Assembly: GCA_905221605.1 (NCBI GenBank)
Contig: CAJNDS010002102.1
Span: 1,449,147-1,513,146, forward strand
DNA length: 64,000 nt
Direction of reading: 5' to 3'
From: Symbiodinium natans
Taxonomy: Eukaryota > Sar > Dinophyceae > Suessiales > Symbiodiniaceae
The stretch's first letter is position 1, and every line of letters starts with the position of its first letter. The notes below the pieces were generated by a model. It was not told the DNA's origin, searched no databases, and saw nothing but the letters and a program-made list of their open reading frames with translations. Shown piece by piece: positions 1-10,500 of this stretch. The position numbers and the translations under genes are program-made.

Positions 1-105
1 ATCTTTCCCGTGTTGATTGGTAGTACAAGCTTTAGTACTGGAACCGACGTTCCCGTGCAAGGAAATCTCTATCCCAAGCGATCACATGCCTTTCTGCAGT
101 TCCAG

Positions 106-374
106 TCTATGCCATTTGGACCGAACATCGCAACACCTACGCGGAGATCCGTGCCGTCAAGGACGAGCTCAAGGAGCTCAGTGCCAAAAGTGACCGAAAT
201 GAGGCCGCCGTCAAGGAGTTCAGTGGCAAAAGCGACCAACTCATGGAGATGATGGAAAGAATAGCCATAGATTGGGCGATCCTGCGGGCAGCTGACCTTC
301 GATGTTTGCCATCAGCCTTCAAAAAGACTGCAATGGTCATGGCTGCTGCTGTGCTGATAGTTTTAACACACTAA
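106..374 (+). CDS. 3'-terminal exon of a gene entering from the left
   Basis: The reading frame runs from just after an AG acceptor (tttctgcagttccag, ending at 105) to TAA at 372-374. It encodes YAIWTEH followed by charged, helix-prone sequence (VKDELKELSAKSD, then VKEFSGKSDQLMEMMERI), about 20 mixed residues, and a hydrophobic tail MVMAAAVLIVL before the last residues TH. Seen: an open frame, a plausible acceptor, and no stop until the tail. Inferred: a coiled-coil protein whose C-terminal hydrophobic segment could be a tail anchor in a membrane. No family was recognised. The upstream exons lie outside the window, so function cannot be assigned. The overlapping frame that starts at base 10 crosses the proposed acceptor and ends without such a pattern, so I treat it as a shadow. 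Confidence 0.55.
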
Positions 375-489
375 CAGTACCTGGACATGAACTTTCCTCT
401 CTTGATGCTCACGCCTTTCCACCAAACCTACTAAAATCTATGAGAGAACCTTTGCCCACTTTGGGATGATAATACCACCTTAGGGAACA

Positions 490-652
490 TGGATGGGGTA
501 ATTTCTTATTCCTATACTGGTCTTGGTAATGGGGAAGTAGTGATGATGTTTGGGGGAAGTGTTAGGGAGTATAGGAATATTCCTCTTATATGGATGAGGT
601 AATCGGTTATTCCTATACTGGTATTGGCAATGGGGTAGTAGTAGTGATATAG
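490..652. repeat. Imperfect tandem pair, about 55 bases, 103 bases apart
   Basis: Bases about 490-547 and 593-652 share the core ttattcctatactggt followed by a TTGGTAATGGGG-like block and GTAGTAGTGAT-like ends. This is a local duplication with divergence. No coding signal covers it. Confidence 0.6.
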
Positions 653-1133
653 TTGGTGATGGTGGTATCATCACCCAAAATGGGCAAGGGTTCTGCTAAC
701 TAAAGCGCCCACCTACCGAATTGGTTGCCTCTCTTATGACTCTCGTATATTCACGAACACACTGTATGCATACACATGCCGCAAATCTGAAACTCTTCCT
801 TTGCAGAGAAGGGTGTCCGGCGTGCAGCCTTTTCCCCCCATCCTACGCTGAGGGTCCCTGAAGTTGAGTGTTTCGCTTCGTGGGCCGCAAGTGTCGATTT
901 GGCGACATGTGCTGCCTGGCGACGGTTCTGGCTGGCAGTGTAAAACTATGAATACCCAGGCTGCTGTTTTCAGAATGAAAACGCCTGCTTTTGGACAGGG
1001 CTTTCCAGCGAACCGCAACCCCGGCAGGGCCCAGGGCTGTTCGGAACCACAAAGTGCTGATCAGAATACATGGTTCTGTGCAGAAGCATGTGCAAGGTTG
1101 TTCCACCTGTTAGTTTTGAGGCTACGTTGCACA

Positions 1134-1433
1134 ATGTCTTCGGACTTTTACAGCATACCGAAAATTCTGGAACCAGGTGATGAGCTTGAGCCTGATGCAA
1201 AAGAGCCAATCAACAAATGGATGCCTGTACTTGAACGATCTCAGCGGTACCAACATTCCTCGGCAGTCTATACATCAGATGCAAACGACATCAATCAGCG
1301 CATCGCTGCTGCAATTGCACCTTGCGTTGACAAAAGCCCTCTTGGGATCCTTTACATGGACTTCCCCAGCGATGCCATGATCCAGTTGTTTGCTTTGCTT
1401 CCAGTCCTCAATCAAATGCATTGGTGGAGGTAG
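1134..1433 (+). CDS. Doubtful open frame, hypothetical
   Basis: An ATG at 1134 opens a 99-codon frame to TAG at 1431-1433 (MSSDFYSIPKILEPGDELE..., ending LNQMHWWR). The composition looks protein-like. However, the complementary strand is also open over the same bases (minus 1275-1607), and no family was recognised. It could be an exon, a small gene or chance. Confidence 0.2.
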   Translation: MSSDFYSIPKILEPGDELEPDAKEPINKWMPVLERSQRYQHSSAVYTSDANDINQRIAAAIAPCVDKSPLGILYMDFPSDAMIQLFALLPVLNQMHWWR

Positions 1434-2768
1434 TTCCGGATTGACATCGTAGGGCAGTTGTACATATTGGAGAAAGCCATGCCCTTGTTCGGCTACTAGT
1501 AGCGTGAAAAGTGTGATGGTGCAGAAGGCGAACCCGCATGTCAGCAAGTGATGGGGTTGCTTGCCAGCACGAGAAAAAAGATAGCGAGACCGATACGTCG
1601 GAGACAAGTTCCATGGACCAGATGCCCAGCTGAAGAATGCTGAAGACTTTTAGCCGCTCATTAGGGTCTATCAATCGTAAATTCATGGCCAAAAACAATT
1701 CGTAGCTAGCATGTTGCGCACGTCGGCAATGGCGAAGCTAAGACGGCCCGCGCATGGCCAGAGGCTTCGGAGCCCAGAAGCAATGTCAATGGATTGCAGG
1801 GAACTTTCATTTTCGGCACTGCATCGGCTAGCCGGGCAGTGAAGGCCGAAGACCACTCTGGGCAGCCTTTGAAGGTTGGGCAGTCGTGGCATGACGCTGT
1901 AGCAGAAACAGATTCAAGTCGTTCTTGTCATGCCAGGCATTAGCGAAGGCCTGCTGCTGAAACTTGCTTGTGTGAGTTTGTAAGTCAACCAGCGCAATCA
2001 TGACAAAAAGGGCTGCAACACCAGAAGTTGAAAGGCGGCTTCTCTACATGACTTCTGGCAGCAACCATGAAGCCGGACCCATAGTTTCGCAGCCCGAGAT
2101 CCTTGTTTCTGGGGACACCTTTGCTCGTCTGAGGCGCTTATGGAGTTCCCCTCGATCGTTCACTTAAACATCGTGCGGCCCCTGTTTCTTTTTGTGATCT
2201 CTTCTTGTGCTCATGTTGTTTCAGTGGCCGTTTTTTAGGGTGGACAACGGCTGACAACAACGTTGGCAACCTTGAGGGCAGAACCCGATTCCATGCCGAA
2301 GCCCTGTTGAAGCCTCTTTCGCTGCTGGCCGTGCAGCGTGGCATGGAGCCAGGTTGGGCCTCATGTTCAGTGGCAAGCATCCTGCCGCTGCGTCAGAATT
2401 GGGTGTTGTTTCTAGGTTCTTACTCGCGCAAGAAGTCAGGTTCTTCGTGATGCCGATGGTTGCTATTTCATCGATCGAGATGGAAGGCGGGCTACAGGTC
2501 TATTCGGGTATCTGGCATGCTTGGGCTTGCCGAAGTGCAGCAACACAAACGTGCGCAGCTTCGAAGAAAGTTTTGTTTTCCTGCGCCAGGCAATTTCATC
2601 ACATCCTGAACTATTTGCGTGATGGAACTCTTCCAATTGGCGCTTTGGACCTATTATATAGTTTGCCAAGATTGCCAAGATTGCGCGGATGATGTGAGTG
2701 AGCACTTTTGAGAGGTTTTGCGCTGCTGACATTCAGCCCGCAAACAGGTTCATGTCCAAGATATAAGC

Positions 2769-2876
2769 ATATATATGTATATATGTATATATGTATATAT
2801 GTATATATGTATATATGTATATATGTATATATGTATATATGTATATATGTATATATGTATATATGTATATACATGT
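2769..2876. repeat. (TATATGTA)n microsatellite
   Basis: About thirteen copies of the 8-base unit tatatgta, nearly perfect. Long frames reading [11 protein letters not shown] across it on both strands are artefacts of the repeat. Confidence 0.9.
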
Positions 2877-4514
2877 AGATATTTACACACATACTTATCC
2901 TACGCGTCAAAACAGCTACAAAACGGCAAAGAAAGGGTGTATGTGCACATACATACACGAGACATGCACAAGACCTCCCAGGCCTTTCCAGGGTGGATCG
3001 CCTGGAGCTTCTCCGGGAGGTGCCATTCTTTGGCAGCTCTCCGGTTCTTGTTGTGAAACCCCAAAAGGGGTTTTGGAGTTTTAGGCACCGATCCCAGAGG
3101 CCGACTTCTATGGGCTGAGGGCTCTCTATGGCTTCATCGGTGGGCCGGGAGCTTGGGGGATCCTTGTGAAGTGGGCGCAGTGGAGGACGAGCAGGAACGC
3201 TTGGACGGCTGTGCTTTGGGCATGTGTGCGCCTGAACCCGACCGCCAGAACCATCCCAAAACAGTGGCAGCACACCTTAAAGGTATTTAAAACCTTAAAA
3301 CCCTGGGGGCCCCTCAGCAAGCTCAGCCCACAACTTCCCGAATCGCAGCATCCTGCCGGTGAAGGCCGACGGTGCAGGCCGCCATGATGTGGAGAGCTCA
3401 TCGTCCTTCTTGTTCATTACTTGCAAAGTACTTTTCAGCTCCTTTTCTCAGAACTTGCCATGTTTACCCCAGGTTCGTTCAGTTTCGCTCCATCCGTAAG
3501 GACCGGAGGCGGCACAGGCGCTTGGCTTCGAAGCCTTTGGGACGACCTGGAGCGGGCCTCTTGCGTTCACCCTCCCCCACTCCTAGGACCCCCCCCAAAC
3601 TGGTGCATCCTGAGGCGAAGACAGAAGCAGCGGACTTCTCAGTGAACAGCCACAGTCACAGAGGCAAGCATATAGTGGATGTTGTTTGAGTGTACCCGTG
3701 CACAAAACTGGGCTTCGTTTCTGTTTCCGCCATGGCCAGTTTACGCTCGACTGCGATATGGGCAAGAATACAGTGGAGACTGGATCGTATCCTCTCCCAG
3801 GCCGAACTTTCGAAGACTTTGAAGAATGATTCATGTTTTTTCTTTCTTGCAATGCCGGTGACTATTTTGCAATTTCCTCGTTGAGAATGCTCCTCTCGTG
3901 ACAGGAATCTGCCCCACGTCCAGTACGAACTTTATGACGCATGCTTAGCGAGAGATCCCATCACGGCGCTCAACAAAATGGGTGCCTCAGTCTCGCAGTA
4001 TGTGCCAGTGTATTTGTTGAAGGAAACTCTGGATTCTTGAGCTCCTGTGGAGGTGCTGCTGGTTTCAGACCCTGCTTGGAGCCTCCCGTGATGCCCGCAA
4101 GCAGTGCGTCCTGTCACGACAACTGGGAGATCATGATGTACAAGGCCAATGCTCATGCTTGTGATGCTTCCCATGTTTGCGAAAGAGTTGCGTAGTCCAA
4201 AGGGTTTCTTCATGATCTTCATGTTTTCTCCAACGTACAGTCTTAGAGCAGGTCATTTGCTTGCTAGGTAGTTCTTGTGCCGTGCCATTGTGTCCATCGT
4301 GTCGATGTGTCAGGATGTCTGGCAGTGAGCCTGTGCGCTTTGGACCTTCCTTGCGAAAAGGATGTGTGGATGAGTGCCAAGCTTGTTCCAGTGACGAAGA
4401 TGACTCAGTAGGCACACACATACACCCACATACAAAAAACTCACTCGTACATAGCCATCTAGAATCAAACGGCGCCCAAACAAATTCAATCATACATTAT
4501 GGAACCTCATACAG

Positions 4515-4565
4515 TCACACACACACACACGCACACGTGTACACGTCTATATATATATATATATG
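4515..4565. repeat. (CA)n then (TA)n microsatellite
   Basis: A CA run at 4515-4535, interrupted by gcacacgtgtacacgtc, is followed by about nine TA units. Confidence 0.85.
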
Positions 4566-5609
4566 CATAAAACAGATACTTGTAGAACAAGAAGACTTTT
4601 TTGCAAAGCCTGCGCCGGCATGGTATGACTGCATGGCTAGGTTGGTCCGTACTGTTTCCGCAGACCCTTGCCTCAAGAGAGTCAAAGGCCAGGTGCACAA
4701 CGGGGTACAACAACTACAATCTTCAGGCATATCGTTTGAGGCTAAGAGAGATCCGGGGGAGAGAGGTTCCACAGTTTGTTGTTGCCTTTGCGCCGGCCTT
4801 CTGACCCTTCGCTGCCGCCAGCTGGGGCAAATCTGGTCCGAGCGCAGTCCAAGATGGCTGACTCTTACAATGGTGCGGAGGAGAAAGCTGCGGCTGGAGG
4901 CTTCAGAAAGGTTCTCAGTTCTCAGAAGCGTATTGGCACGACGAGAATCCCTCTGCAGGCCTTTGCGAAGAAGACTCAGGATTGTGAGAGCCTCAGTGTC
5001 CTTTCTGGCACTTCAGGCAGACTGAGAGCGCGTCGGATAATGCGAAGGCCTACCCTCTTGACCTCCAAGGGGGGTTGCATCGAGGTCGGGTTTCAAGGGT
5101 TGAAGCCGCGTCAGCACGCTTTAATTCTTTGCAGTGCAGGAAAAACGATCTACGGAGCCTTCGAGGGAATCTACCGCAGCACGCCAAGCCGTCTTGACAT
5201 GTTGAGGTCCAATCTGCACTTTCAGGGCCATTCTCACTGGCATCTCAAGCCTGTTGCAAGCTACAGGCAATCCCAATGCCGCAGGCCACAATTCAGCTTC
5301 TCACAGTTTCGTGAATCCGTCCTTTTGTGGGCACCAGCAGCGGTGCACTGAAGCCGGAGCATCTAGGTTTTTGGCGCTACTTCTTTTTCCGACGAGGCCG
5401 CGCGAGATTCCCTTTGCTTGAAGCCGGAGAGATCCGGGGAGAGAGACCTGTTTGGGAGTCCGAAAGACTTGAATCATCTTTTGTTTGCTTTTTTTTGGGG
5501 GGGGCTTGCTTGGTGGCCAGAGGATGGTCCGGATGGTGATGGGTGTGATGCCGCCGATGGAGAGAGCGATGCAGGTGAGCCCATCCCGCCCAACAGGCGC
5601 GGTGGGGGT

Positions 5610-5633
5610 GGGGGGGGGGGGGGGGGGGGGGGG
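5610..5633. repeat. Homopolymer G run (24 G)
   Basis: Twenty-four consecutive G, preceded by ggtgggggt. It is the strand opposite of the C runs found elsewhere in the window. Confidence 0.9.
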
Positions 5634-6389
5634 TCCTTACCTCAGCTGCGCGCTTCTCTGCTTCATCTTTGCTCTGCTTCCTCGCTTTGTGTCAGGAAGG
5701 CGGCGGATGAGCTCTTGGAAGAAGAGGAATTTTGGACCAAGGCCCAGGAGGCTCAAAAAGGGTGGCCTTGCGACTCTCCAAGGGCTCTCCAAGAGCTCCA
5801 CGAGTTTTAAGAGCTTCAGAAGAGCTTCAGAAGAGTTTCAGAAGAGTTTCAGAAGAGTTTCCGAGACGTTTCGACATGTTTCTGCGGAGTGAGAGGCTTT
5901 GGAAGATCGTGGTCGCCGAGAACGCTTGCTGAAGTTCATGAAGCCTGCGCCTGAGACTTCCTCCTCTTGACTCTTTTCGACTCGATTTTTTTGGGGATTT
6001 ACGAAAATATAATAGACCCCCCAAATGGTAGGAACCCCTTATATATTCAGGAGCCCGCATGTGTTTTGTGATGTTAGTGTCCGGAGGAAACACCGCTTCA
6101 AGGATGTGAACAGCAGCAGCGGCTGGCACGGAGCTTAGGGTTTAGGGTTTACTGTAGGGTTTACGCTTTAGGGTTTAGGGTTAGGGTCTTGTCGATGTCA
6201 GGTTCGGAGGGAGGCGGCTGGTTGCGGCAGAGTTTGCGGCAGTGGCCTAGGTTCTTTAACTTTCGATTTCCACTCCATGCTGCTGTGGCGGACAACGATG
6301 CCTGAATCTCAGCGAAAAAGCCTTTGCGTCTGCTCGGCAGGGTTCACGTGCACGATGTTTCTTTGGGGGCTTTTTGGAGATTCCCTCAG

Positions 6390-6599
6390 GCGGAAATGGT
6401 CCGGATCCTGCTTCACTTTAAAGCCAAGACCAAGCTGAAGGACTTTGTGACGTTGACCAGTCTCTGAAGCAACCTCTGTGCTGGAAGCCTGAAGGATGCG
6501 TCTGGATGGTCAGCGCGGCAGCTTGCCCGAAAGCGGAACTTGAACGGCTCCCACGACACCGTCCTGCAGATCTTGAATGAGCATGCCATGGCCAGGCAG
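6390..6599 (+). CDS. Two linked exons of an unrecognised protein
   Basis: The first exon starts after ccctcag at 6389 and reads AEMVRILLHFKAKTKLKDF to a GTGACG donor at 6447, ending in phase 0. The second starts in phase 0 after cctgaag at 6494 and reads DASGWSARQLARKRNLN, then GSHDTVLQILNEHAMARQ, ending near 6599 with a GC or GG donor context. Third-position G/C is high in both, and the phases match. The short intron (6447-6494) would be 48 bases. The joined sequence is basic and helical. It resembles no family I can name. It may belong to the same gene as the chain starting at 14321, but no continuous link was found. Confidence 0.45.
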
Positions 6600-6702
6600 G
6601 GCTACTTCGTCAGCCTTCTGACAACTTCTTCCCAGTAGTGTATGTCAACGTAATGACACCGTTTCATGCTTACTCAGTGAGATGTACTGAAATATTCTCG
6701 AG

Positions 6703-7104
6703 AATTGGAGGCGAAAGAAGGCTGCAGCTCGGCGCGCGGCACGTGAAGCCAAGCACCACGGAGGAAGCACATTCGTGGAATTGGAAGGCCAGGAACCGCA
6801 CCAGCAACCTCGGAAGCAACCTCGGAACATCTCGAAACCCTCAACCCATCAAGGGTCCCTCTGCCAGGCCAGAACGAGGAGAGCAAGGCAACCCACTGGC
6901 CTGTGCTCTGAAGCCACCAGCATGACCAGCTGCCTCTAGGGCCCAAAGCTTCGAAGCCTGTCCAGCTGCAGCTCAGAATCCACGTCGTCACGTCGTGTGG
7001 TTCTTCTTATTTCACAGTGCCTGACACTGCAGGTCCAGGCAAAGAAGGACGAAGAGTCCCCCGAAGGCATTTGAGAAGCATGAGCTGGTGGCGAAGAGCT
7101 TCCA
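6703..7104 (+). CDS. Candidate basic exons (6703-6850 and 7033-7104)
   Basis: The frame RRKKAAARRAAREAKHHGG continues to FVELEGQEPHQQPRKQPRN after an AG at 6702. A second island after gcag at 7032 reads SRQRRTKSPPKAFEKHE, then LVAKSF, ending at a GTGCGC donor (7105). Both are rich in Lys/Arg and could follow the exons at 6390-6599. Phases could not be reconciled with certainty. Function unknown; a nuclear basic protein would fit, but that is only inference. Confidence 0.35.
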
Positions 7105-7883
7105 GTGCGCATAGTGTCAACACTGTGGCGAGCCTAGTGGGAGTTTTTCAACCACGCCATGTATGTTCTGTTTACCCTGTTTACCCCCTTTTTCGTAGGT
7201 GCTGAGTCAGAGTCACGGGAACAGTCAGACCTCTGAGCTGAGCAAGAGACACGCATGTTCTGGCTTTTGTCTTCTTCTTTTCACGGCTCTGACACAGCTT
7301 GCTGTCCTTTGCCGTGGCCAACGGCGTCAGTGGAGCGTTTCCGGGCACTCGGCAGGGCCGAGGGCGACTTTGCTCTGCCAATCCTGCAAAGTCGTGGCCG
7401 TCTCCGCTTTTACTCACGCACAGGTGGGAATGTCTCCCGTGTCCAGTTGAATGGTGCACATCTTCGCACGCAGCATCACGCGGCCGTGTGCTTTCGCCTT
7501 TGGTGCGCCAGTGGGTGCAATCCAGTCATCCGCCTGCATGCCCTTTATTTGAGCCTGCAGACAAGCAGAGCCCTTGTCCTAAGTGCAGCGTTCACCCTAC
7601 TCTTACATTTCAACTTTGCTCAAGCTACTTGTACATGAATTCGGAGGCTTCCCTCAAGTACAGTGGTCACGTGTGAGATCTAATCTTGTCTTGACCAAAC
7701 TGAAGGGCGCAAAAAGCGTGCTGCCGATGTGTAGAGCAAGTCTACTTTTCTGGGGTTCGAAGAGCATGGCTAGGATGCGAAACTTATCCATTGATCCCTT
7801 GCTGCCCCCACACCCGCTCTGCCTGTGGCCTATCGTCTTTGAGGAGAAAAAACGCGCATTCAAAACCCCAAAACTTGGGGCAA

Positions 7884-7950
7884 GAAATCTGGCTCAAGCC
7901 GATTTCGCCTAGAAAGGAACAATGCTATCGCGGAGGCTCGAGGCCAGGAG
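7884..7950. repeat. Dispersed palindromic repeat, copy 1
   Basis: Bases 7884-7906 are identical to 12750-12772 (23 of 23). The core is an imperfect palindrome: GAAATC, T, GGCT, CA, AGCC, GATTTC. Weaker similarity continues about 45 bases downstream (ATGCTATCGCGGAGGCTCGAGGC-like). Just upstream is a second small palindrome, CCCCAAAACTTGGGG (7867-7881). Confidence 0.75.
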
Positions 7951-8368
7951 CAAGCGATGCGTCATGTTCCACTACCGACAGATCCAAGCAAGCAGTTCCG
8001 AGTCAGACTTGAAGCAATGTGATGCAAGTCGATCAAGCTGTGTTACTGGGCAGACATGCTTTGCAGGCGCGACGCCTAGGCGTCACCGCTGCCGCTGCCG
8101 CCGCGGCAATAGTTTGTGTGCGGGACCCATGCTATGCCAGTTTGATAGTAATGTTGTGCAACGAAAAGTGCCGCATCATGACCTGAAGCCTGTGCTGTGT
8201 TTGCAACAACTGTGCACATTGCACCTGCATGCCGAAAAAAAGATCTCTGCAAGGCCTGCGGTGCCATTGGTTTCGTTCAGCCAATAGGAGGCGCAATCGC
8301 ATTTCTGTGGCATGGTTCATGTCAGTTTCGGAGCTTGCACAGCCAAACGTGACTTGGGGAAAATGCAC

Positions 8369-8646
8369 AGAAGAAGAAGAAGAAAAAGAAGAAGAACAAG
8401 AAGAAGAAGAAGAAGAAGAAGAAGAAGAAGAAGAAGAAGAAGAAGAAGAAGAAGAAGAAGAAGAAGAAGAAGAAGAAGAAGAAGAAGAAGAAGAAGAAGA
8501 AGAAGAAGAAGAAGAAGAAGAAGAAGAAGAAGAAGAAGAAGAAGAAGAAGAAGAAGAAGAAGAAGAAGAAGAAGAAGAAGAAGAAGAAGAAGAAGAAGAA
8601 GAAGAAGAAGAAGAAGAAGAATAAGAAGAAGCAGAAGAAGAAGAAC
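8369..8646. repeat. (GAA)n array, about 278 bases
   Basis: Near-perfect GAA/AGA triplets with a few interruptions near the ends (aaaaag, caag, ataag, cag). All six frames stay open across it (poly-Glu, Arg, Lys, Ser, Leu, Phe), so the long frames reported by any ORF finder here are artefacts. Confidence 0.95.
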
Positions 8647-9520
8647 AGAGCAAGAGCGCAAGCAAGAGAGAGAGAGCAAGAAACAGAGAGAGGTAGAGAG
8701 AGCCAGACAAAGGGGAAAGGCGCGGGGCTCAGTGGGTGAGGGTCACGACTAAGGAAAGCACTAAGGCACTGGGGGGGGGAAAAGGCGGAGAAAGCTGAGC
8801 CACGCGTCGTAGCCCCCACTCGGTTTCAAGGAGCGGCCCCGAATACAGGGGCCGGCGTGGCCCGGGGGCTCGTCCCCCACCCATGCCCCAAGAAACAAGG
8901 CCTTGGGGCCCACGCAGCCCAGTTTTGGAGTGTTGCCCTGCTGGTTGGCATGCTGGATGTCGCCCGAGAGTAGAGAGAGGCGAAGATGGAAGGAAGAGAG
9001 GGAAAAAAGAAAGAGCAAGCAGGAGAAGAAACAACATGATCGTAAGGAAGGAAGAGCCATCTCTGCTGTTTAAGAAAGGTTGTGATTGGATTTCTCTAAG
9101 TTCTGCAAAGAGGCCTTGCGTATAGTAGGTTGGGCTTACTCATGTAGACTCAAGTCAGCAGAGCCAGCAAGGAAGAGGCGGCCATCGTTGGACAACCACG
9201 CAGTAAGTGCTATTGTTGCTGTTGAAGACGGACATGGCACCAGCTCCCTTCAAACAGAAGAAAGCGTATTTAGGCCTTGGGCCTCATGGCTTTCCTGCCT
9301 CAAGCAGTGAGGGCACATGCCATTTGGGATGCTTGGCACTGGCCAGGCTTGTCGACCTCACCTCAGCCAGTGAGCTCCACCAGGCCTACGCAGAGTGGCC
9401 CCAGGCACCAGGGTATGCAAGAGAGTCGAGTGAGAGCCAGCCCAGTTCCAGTTGCTCGCTCCAGGTTGCATCGCGATGGCTTTGTTCCATGTGTGGGTGC
9501 CCTTTGCCTGTCGGCACTAG

Positions 9521-10500
9521 CGATTTCTGCTCGAGCGGGCAACCAAGAGCTTGTCGTTCAAGACGCTGCTAGAATGGGCACGATCGCTTGTTTGCGGCTG
9601 CACCAGACTCGCCAAGTCATGCGAGTGCAGCAGCCAATTGTCAAGGCCCGACTCACGACTCGGCGTGCCATTCCGACCCAGAAGAGAATCCCCGCTACGA
9701 GCTCAGCTAAAATTGCTCAATCTTCTAGGCCCTGGCAGTCGTTGGTGCGAAGTACGGCGGCTATGCTTGACGCAGGTTGTAAACCTGGGGGGGCAGAAGA
9801 TTGGCTTGTGCCTCAGAGAGTGCCAGTTGCCCACTCGTAGCAGACATTGAACTTCAGCTCACGGCGGCACTGGGCCCTCGCGCGCCGCGGCAAGATGTGG
9901 ACACAGTCGTTCCGCCTCTTGCTACAATGAAGCTGCTGTAAGCCACTTCTCCCTAGGCGAGGAGGAGCTCCAGTTTCGAACTTTTAGCCGAGAAACGGCC
10001 AACTATTGCGTTCACCAGGCCAGGTGTCTATTGTGCTTTTCTTCCTTGCACTGTCAGTGTCGACGACATTTTTTTCGCTTTGATATGTTGTGTTCCTTGT
10101 GCAGACGAAGACTATTCCATTGTGCAACCGTCCATGCGCCTCCGTTACCCAAGCCAGGCGCACACGATCTACAAGTATCAGCAGCTGCCCTTTACGATTT
10201 TCAGAAAGCGTCGAAGCGATATGAAGAAAGGCTGGGTTCATCCTTCCTGTTTTGTACGGCTCGAGGCCTTGCAGCTGCGATCCTGGTGTCTGCACAGGTA
10301 AGAAGCTATGGAAGAACAAAGGCGTAGGCAAGGCCCGTATGGGCAGTATGTTCAACACCCGGCTTCTCTACCGTTGACACGGCTTTTGCGTTGTGTTTCA
10401 GCCTTCAAGTTCTGCCAACACATCGCCGGCTCTGAGATACAGCCCTTTGTGGGGCAAGTCCGCCACCAACAAGAACCGACATGGACTGGATGACCGCAGA
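9521..10500 (+). CDS. Candidate exons, frame partly unresolved
   Basis: Three islands. 9521-9775 is open in two frames with equal third-position G/C: one reads RFLLERATKSLSFKTLLEWA, the other QKRIPATSSAKIAQSSRPW and ends DA plus one base. 10105-10301, after gtgcag, reads EDYSIVQPSMRLRYPSQAH, then DMKKGWVHPSCFVRLEALQ, to a strong GTAAGA donor. The second reading of the first exon joins this in phase through a GTTGTA donor, completing an Asp codon. A third island after tttcag (10400) reads SPLWGKSATNKNRHGLDD. The HPSCF segment resembles the second half of a PARP-type zinc finger, but no matching CxxC was found, so I do not assign it. Confidence 0.35.

Larger units (their letters stand above)
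375..2768. other. No confident gene; unassigned spacer
   Basis: Apart from the tandem pair at 490-652 and a weak frame at 1134-1433, nothing here shows a phase-consistent exon chain. Open frames on the two strands overlap (for example minus 1275-1607 against plus 1134-1433) and cannot be told apart by codon use. The segment probably contains the 3' region of the left-hand gene and intergenic or intronic DNA. Confidence 0.4.
2877..6389. other. Unassigned spacer with a few exon-like islands
   Basis: Exon-like islands without a supported chain include 3160-3285 (frame reading [13 protein letters not shown]) and about 5700-5760 (frame reading ELLEEEEFWTKAQEAQK, after a gtgtcag acceptor). The stretch also holds the CA/TA repeat at 4515, the G run at 5610, an AGAAGAGTTTC minisatellite at about 5812-5865, a TTACGAAAATA motif at 6000 and telomere-like TTTAGGG motifs at 6134-6189. 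I could not link these into a gene. Confidence 0.4.
7105..9520. other. Intronic or intergenic stretch
   Basis: No supported exon chain. It contains the palindromic repeat copy at 7884, the long GAA array at 8369-8646 and a purine-rich tail to about 9040. Weak islands occur at 9078-9125 (DFSKFCKEALRI before GTAGGT) and from about 9233, where an ATG opens MAPAPFKQKKAYLGLG. These are not linked by phase. Confidence 0.4.

Noticed and set aside
2605-3273. A 220-codon - strand frame
   Set aside because: Half of it is the TATATGTA microsatellite ([11 protein letters not shown]); the rest shows no coding signal.
7889-7897. Relic spliced leader as proof of a retroposed mRNA
   Set aside because: Only nine bases match (TGGCTCAAG), they lie inside a palindrome that could create them by chance, and no leader sequence precedes them.
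8132-8752. Long frames on both strands (poly-Ser, poly-Leu, poly-Phe, poly-Glu, poly-Arg)
   Set aside because: Produced entirely by the GAA array, which is open in all six frames.
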